From an uncultured Halieaceae bacterium (GTDB lineage: Bacteria; Pseudomonadota; Gammaproteobacteria; Pseudomonadales; Halieaceae): a stretch of 32,939 nt of DNA. Both the position numbers and the translations under genes were made by a program. The stretch lies in assembly GCA_913045375.1 (NCBI GenBank), contig CAJWQE010000020.1, positions 1 to 32,939 of the forward strand, written 5' to 3'. The notes under the pieces are model-generated. The model saw only the letters and a program-made list of their open reading frames with translations. It was not told the origin of the DNA and did no database searches. Positions 28,287 through 32,939 of the stretch are shown here, piece by piece; position 1 is the first letter of the stretch; each line of letters opens with the position of its first letter.

Positions 28287-29591
28287 CTACTGTAAAGCCG
28301 CTTGCGTCCCCTTCTGATGGGGCTTGAAAACCATAGAAAATACCGAGCCCTGTCCATAAACACTGTCGATCAGAAGCTCTGCGTTGTGGCTGACGGCTAC
28401 GTGTTTCACGATCGCCAATCCAAGCCCTGTGCCTCCCGTTGCCTGGCTTCGGCTCTTATCGACTCGGTAGAAACGCTCAGTCAGACGTGGAATATGCTGT
28501 GGCTTAATCCCCTCTCCCTCATCCCGAACGGTCAAGGTTGGAAAGCCCGCGTCTAGCTTCCACTCTACGGTGACAAGATCGTCATGACCGCTGTACTTGA
28601 GCGCATTAACAACCAAATTGCTCACTGCACTGTGGAGTTCGGTTGCATCACCCAAAATGACATCATCGTGTTCTAAATGCGTATCGATTTTACGTTCCGG
28701 GTAGGCGGCTCTCAGATCTTCTATGATCTCCGCGACCAGATCCGTCATGTAAATGGGAAGCGTCTTATCGGCGCCCTCAATCGTTTCAATTCGTGACAAC
28801 CACAATAGGTCCTTTAAAAGCACCTCCATGCGAACCACTTGCATATCCATTTGAACCAATGGACGCTGAATCTTCGAGACGAGTTCCGAATCCAGCGACT
28901 GAAGGTTTTCAACGTAGCCTTTGAGTACCGTCAAAGGCGTCCGCAATTCATGTGAGACGTTACCCACAAAGTCGCGACGCATCATCTCGAGCTTGTACTG
29001 CTCGGTGATATCTTTGATAAAAATCAGTTTGTCGCCGCCACCAAATGTGGACACCTCCACTTGCAGGCATCGCTTTTGTTCACTCGACGGTGGAATACGG
29101 AGCGGGACTTGGTAGTCGCCCACCGCCAAATAATCTGAAAAATTGGGTAGACGCATCTTACTCACCAGCGGTCTACCCTCATCCTTATCGAGACTAATCC
29201 CCAATAGACTGCCCGCCGAGTCATTCATCCACGCAATGTTGCCCCATGGATCGGTGATGATCGCCGCATCGCGCATCGATTTCAGTGAGTCCTGTAGATA
29301 ATGCAGTGACGACTCGAGACGACCCTGTGCTTCCGCACTTTGGCTCTGGAGACGATGAATATAATCGAACAGCAGCCCCCAAACACCGGCCGCCTGAGGA
29401 GGCTCCTCAGCAACTTCCGATAACCACTGCTCAACCCGAAACATCTGGTAGCTCCAGTAGAGAAGCACAACCATCAAAGCTACGAGTAAGCCGCTAGCGA
29501 TACTTCCAAAATAGAAGCCCAAGGCCGCGCCAACGCCCAGAATGGTAAGCACTCGAAAGAGTGCCAGCCACCAATGCTTCAGAAAGGTCAC
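28287..29591 (-). CDS. phoR: phosphate regulon sensor histidine kinase PhoR
   Basis: A 434-aa inner-membrane kinase. Two close N-terminal membrane segments (about 8-28 and 30-46) with almost no periplasmic loop, a PAS domain (about 95-195), the dimerisation helix with the phosphorylated H214 in NVSHELRTPL, and the ATPase domain (NLVVNALKYS, RDEGEGI, GGTGLGLAIVKH). The short loop is typical of PhoR, which senses phosphate through PhoU-PstSCAB and not directly. The start is GTG overlapping the phoB stop by four bases. No pst or phoU genes are in the window. Confidence 0.95.
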   Translation of the reverse strand: MTFLKHWWLALFRVLTILGVGAALGFYFGSIASGLLVALMVVLLYWSYQMFRVEQWLSEVAEEPPQAAGVWGLLFDYIHRLQSQSAEAQGRLESSLHYLQDSLKSMRDAAIITDPWGNIAWMNDSAGSLLGISLDKDEGRPLVSKMRLPNFSDYLAVGDYQVPLRIPPSSEQKRCLQVEVSTFGGGDKLIFIKDITEQYKLEMMRRDFVGNVSHELRTPLTVLKGYVENLQSLDSELVSKIQRPLVQMDMQVVRMEVLLKDLLWLSRIETIEGADKTLPIYMTDLVAEIIEDLRAAYPERKIDTHLEHDDVILGDATELHSAVSNLVVNALKYSGHDDLVTVEWKLDAGFPTLTVRDEGEGIKPQHIPRLTERFYRVDKSRSQATGGTGLGLAIVKHVAVSHNAELLIDSVYGQGSVFSMVFKPHQKGTQAALQ

Positions 29592-30298
29592 TCGGAGACC
29601 ACACCTTTGGCTGAGAAACGGTAGCCTGTTCCTCTAACGGTCTGAATGAGATCGCTGTAGTCGTGAACGCCGCCCTCAAGTGCCTTTCTCAGACGTCTGA
29701 TGTGCACATCGACGGTGCGTTCTTCGACATAAACATTGGCACCCCACACGTGATCAAGTAGCTGATTTCGCGTGTAGGCACGCTCCGGGTGGGACATAAA
29801 GAACTGAAGCAAATTGAATTCGGTGGGACCCATTTCAATCGGCGAATTGGCCACAAAGATACGACGACTATCGACATCGAGAACTAGCTCGCCGACCTCC
29901 AGTCGGTCGCGCTGTTCGCCCCCAACGCTTCTACGCAGTAGCGCCTTGATCCGGGCAATCAGCTCGCGCGGTGCAAAGGGCTTGGTTACATAATCGTCCG
30001 CGCCCGCGTCAAGGCCTTGGATGACGTTATCCTCGGCTACCTTCGCCGTCAACATGATCACAGGTATCTCGGAGGTGGTGTCGTTTTTCTTTAGGCGTCG
30101 CAACAGCTCAAGGCCGCTGCCACCAGGAAGCATCCAATCCAGTAAGACAATCGCTGGTCGCTCATCCACAATTAGGCGATGCGCGTCTTGAATGTTCTCT
30201 GCCTCCAGACATTCAAAATCAGCGATTTCAAGCGCCATTCGCAACATATCGCGAATAGAGAATTCGTCATCAACAATAAGTACTTTTTTCGACACCAT
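29588..30298 (-). CDS. phoB: phosphate response regulator PhoB
   Basis: A 236-aa OmpR-class regulator. The receiver domain has acidic residues D10/D11, phospho-acceptor D54 in LLDWMLPG, the Thr in MLTAKV and Lys in DYVTKPF; the winged-helix DNA-binding domain (about 135-228) contains RNQLLDHVWG and RTVDVHIRRLRKAL. It activates phosphate-starvation genes at Pho boxes. GAAGGTG precedes the ATG. Five TGTCA-type repeats lie directly upstream, so autoregulation is expected. It is coupled to phoR by a four-base overlap. Confidence 0.97.
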   Translation of the reverse strand: MVSKKVLIVDDEFSIRDMLRMALEIADFECLEAENIQDAHRLIVDERPAIVLLDWMLPGGSGLELLRRLKKNDTTSEIPVIMLTAKVAEDNVIQGLDAGADDYVTKPFAPRELIARIKALLRRSVGGEQRDRLEVGELVLDVDSRRIFVANSPIEMGPTEFNLLQFFMSHPERAYTRNQLLDHVWGANVYVEERTVDVHIRRLRKALEGGVHDYSDLIQTVRGTGYRFSAKGVVSE

Positions 30299-30329
30299 CG
30301 AGAAACACCTTCCCCACCGTCACCGCTGT

Positions 30330-30385
30330 ATGACACTCAAATGACAATAAAATTTAATGACATTAACGTGACATTAAAATGACGG
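30330..30385 (-). promoter_or_regulatory. Pho box array upstream of phoB
   Basis: Five TGTCA-type heptamers face phoB: starts at 30330, 30341, 30357, 30368 and 30379 on the plus strand (read ATGACAC, ATGACAA, ATGACAT, GTGACAT, ATGACGG). Steps are 11, 16, 11 and 11 bases, giving one two-repeat box and one three-repeat run with AT-rich 4-base spacers, as in the PhoB consensus. The nearest repeat is 32 bases from the phoB ATG. Confidence 0.88.
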
Positions 30386-30388
30386 CGA

Positions 30389-32939
<2,551 letters not shown>

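Overview
This window reads as a chromosomal core-genome segment of a gammaproteobacterium. The gene set and order (gltA divergent from sdhCDAB-sucAB-lpd-sucCD, then htpG; pdxB, epmC, aroC, prmB and sixA close together; phoBR downstream of ligA) resemble Pseudomonas and Escherichia neighbourhoods. Very tight packing suggests a compact, possibly marine lineage such as Halieaceae/Cellvibrionales, but that placement is inference and no marker here settles it. I see no phage, transposon, CRISPR array, toxin-antitoxin or defence system.

Layout. (1) 1-3171, plus strand: the end of a tRNA-Gly(GCC), then a methionine unit of O-acetylhomoserine sulfhydrylase, an alpha/beta hydrolase and a homocysteine S-methyltransferase. 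(2) 3173-6333, minus strand: a secreted methyltransferase-like protein, tusA, epmC (EF-P hydroxylase), pdxB and msrB. (3) 6423-9792: a GcvR-like ACT protein and folE on the plus strand flank a minus-strand prmB-aroC-small membrane protein unit. (4) 9764-13033, minus strand: htpG, sixA and an alpha/beta hydrolase, packed behind an excellent sigma-32-type promoter. (5) 13172-24312, minus strand: the TCA-cycle supercluster sdhCDAB, a terminator, then sucAB-lpd-sucCD, ending at a second terminator. (6) 24504-26932, plus strand: gltA translationally coupled to a KAS III-type ketoacyl synthase. (7) 26929-32939, minus strand: a HisC-type aminotransferase, phoR and phoB preceded by a five-repeat Pho box array, a lytic-transglycosylase-like lipoprotein, and ligA running off the right edge.

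How the genes work together. The centre encodes the oxidative TCA steps from citrate synthase through 2-oxoglutarate dehydrogenase, succinyl-CoA synthetase and succinate dehydrogenase, controlled from the divergent gltA/sdhC region and a sucA leader with a striking dyad. The left part joins sulfur and methionine metabolism (MetY, homocysteine methylation, MsrB, TusA) with cofactor synthesis (PdxB for PLP, FolE for folate/pterin). HtpG, SixA and a hydrolase probably share heat-shock control. PhoBR gives phosphate sensing with visible autoregulatory sites. Many starts are refined from Shine-Dalgarno sequences and stop-start overlaps; several genes begin with GTG.

I did not find a convincing novel multi-gene system. 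The most interesting leads are the exported methyltransferase-like protein, the heat-shock linkage of sixA, the gltA-KAS III coupling, and the dyads near the sucA and gltA promoters.
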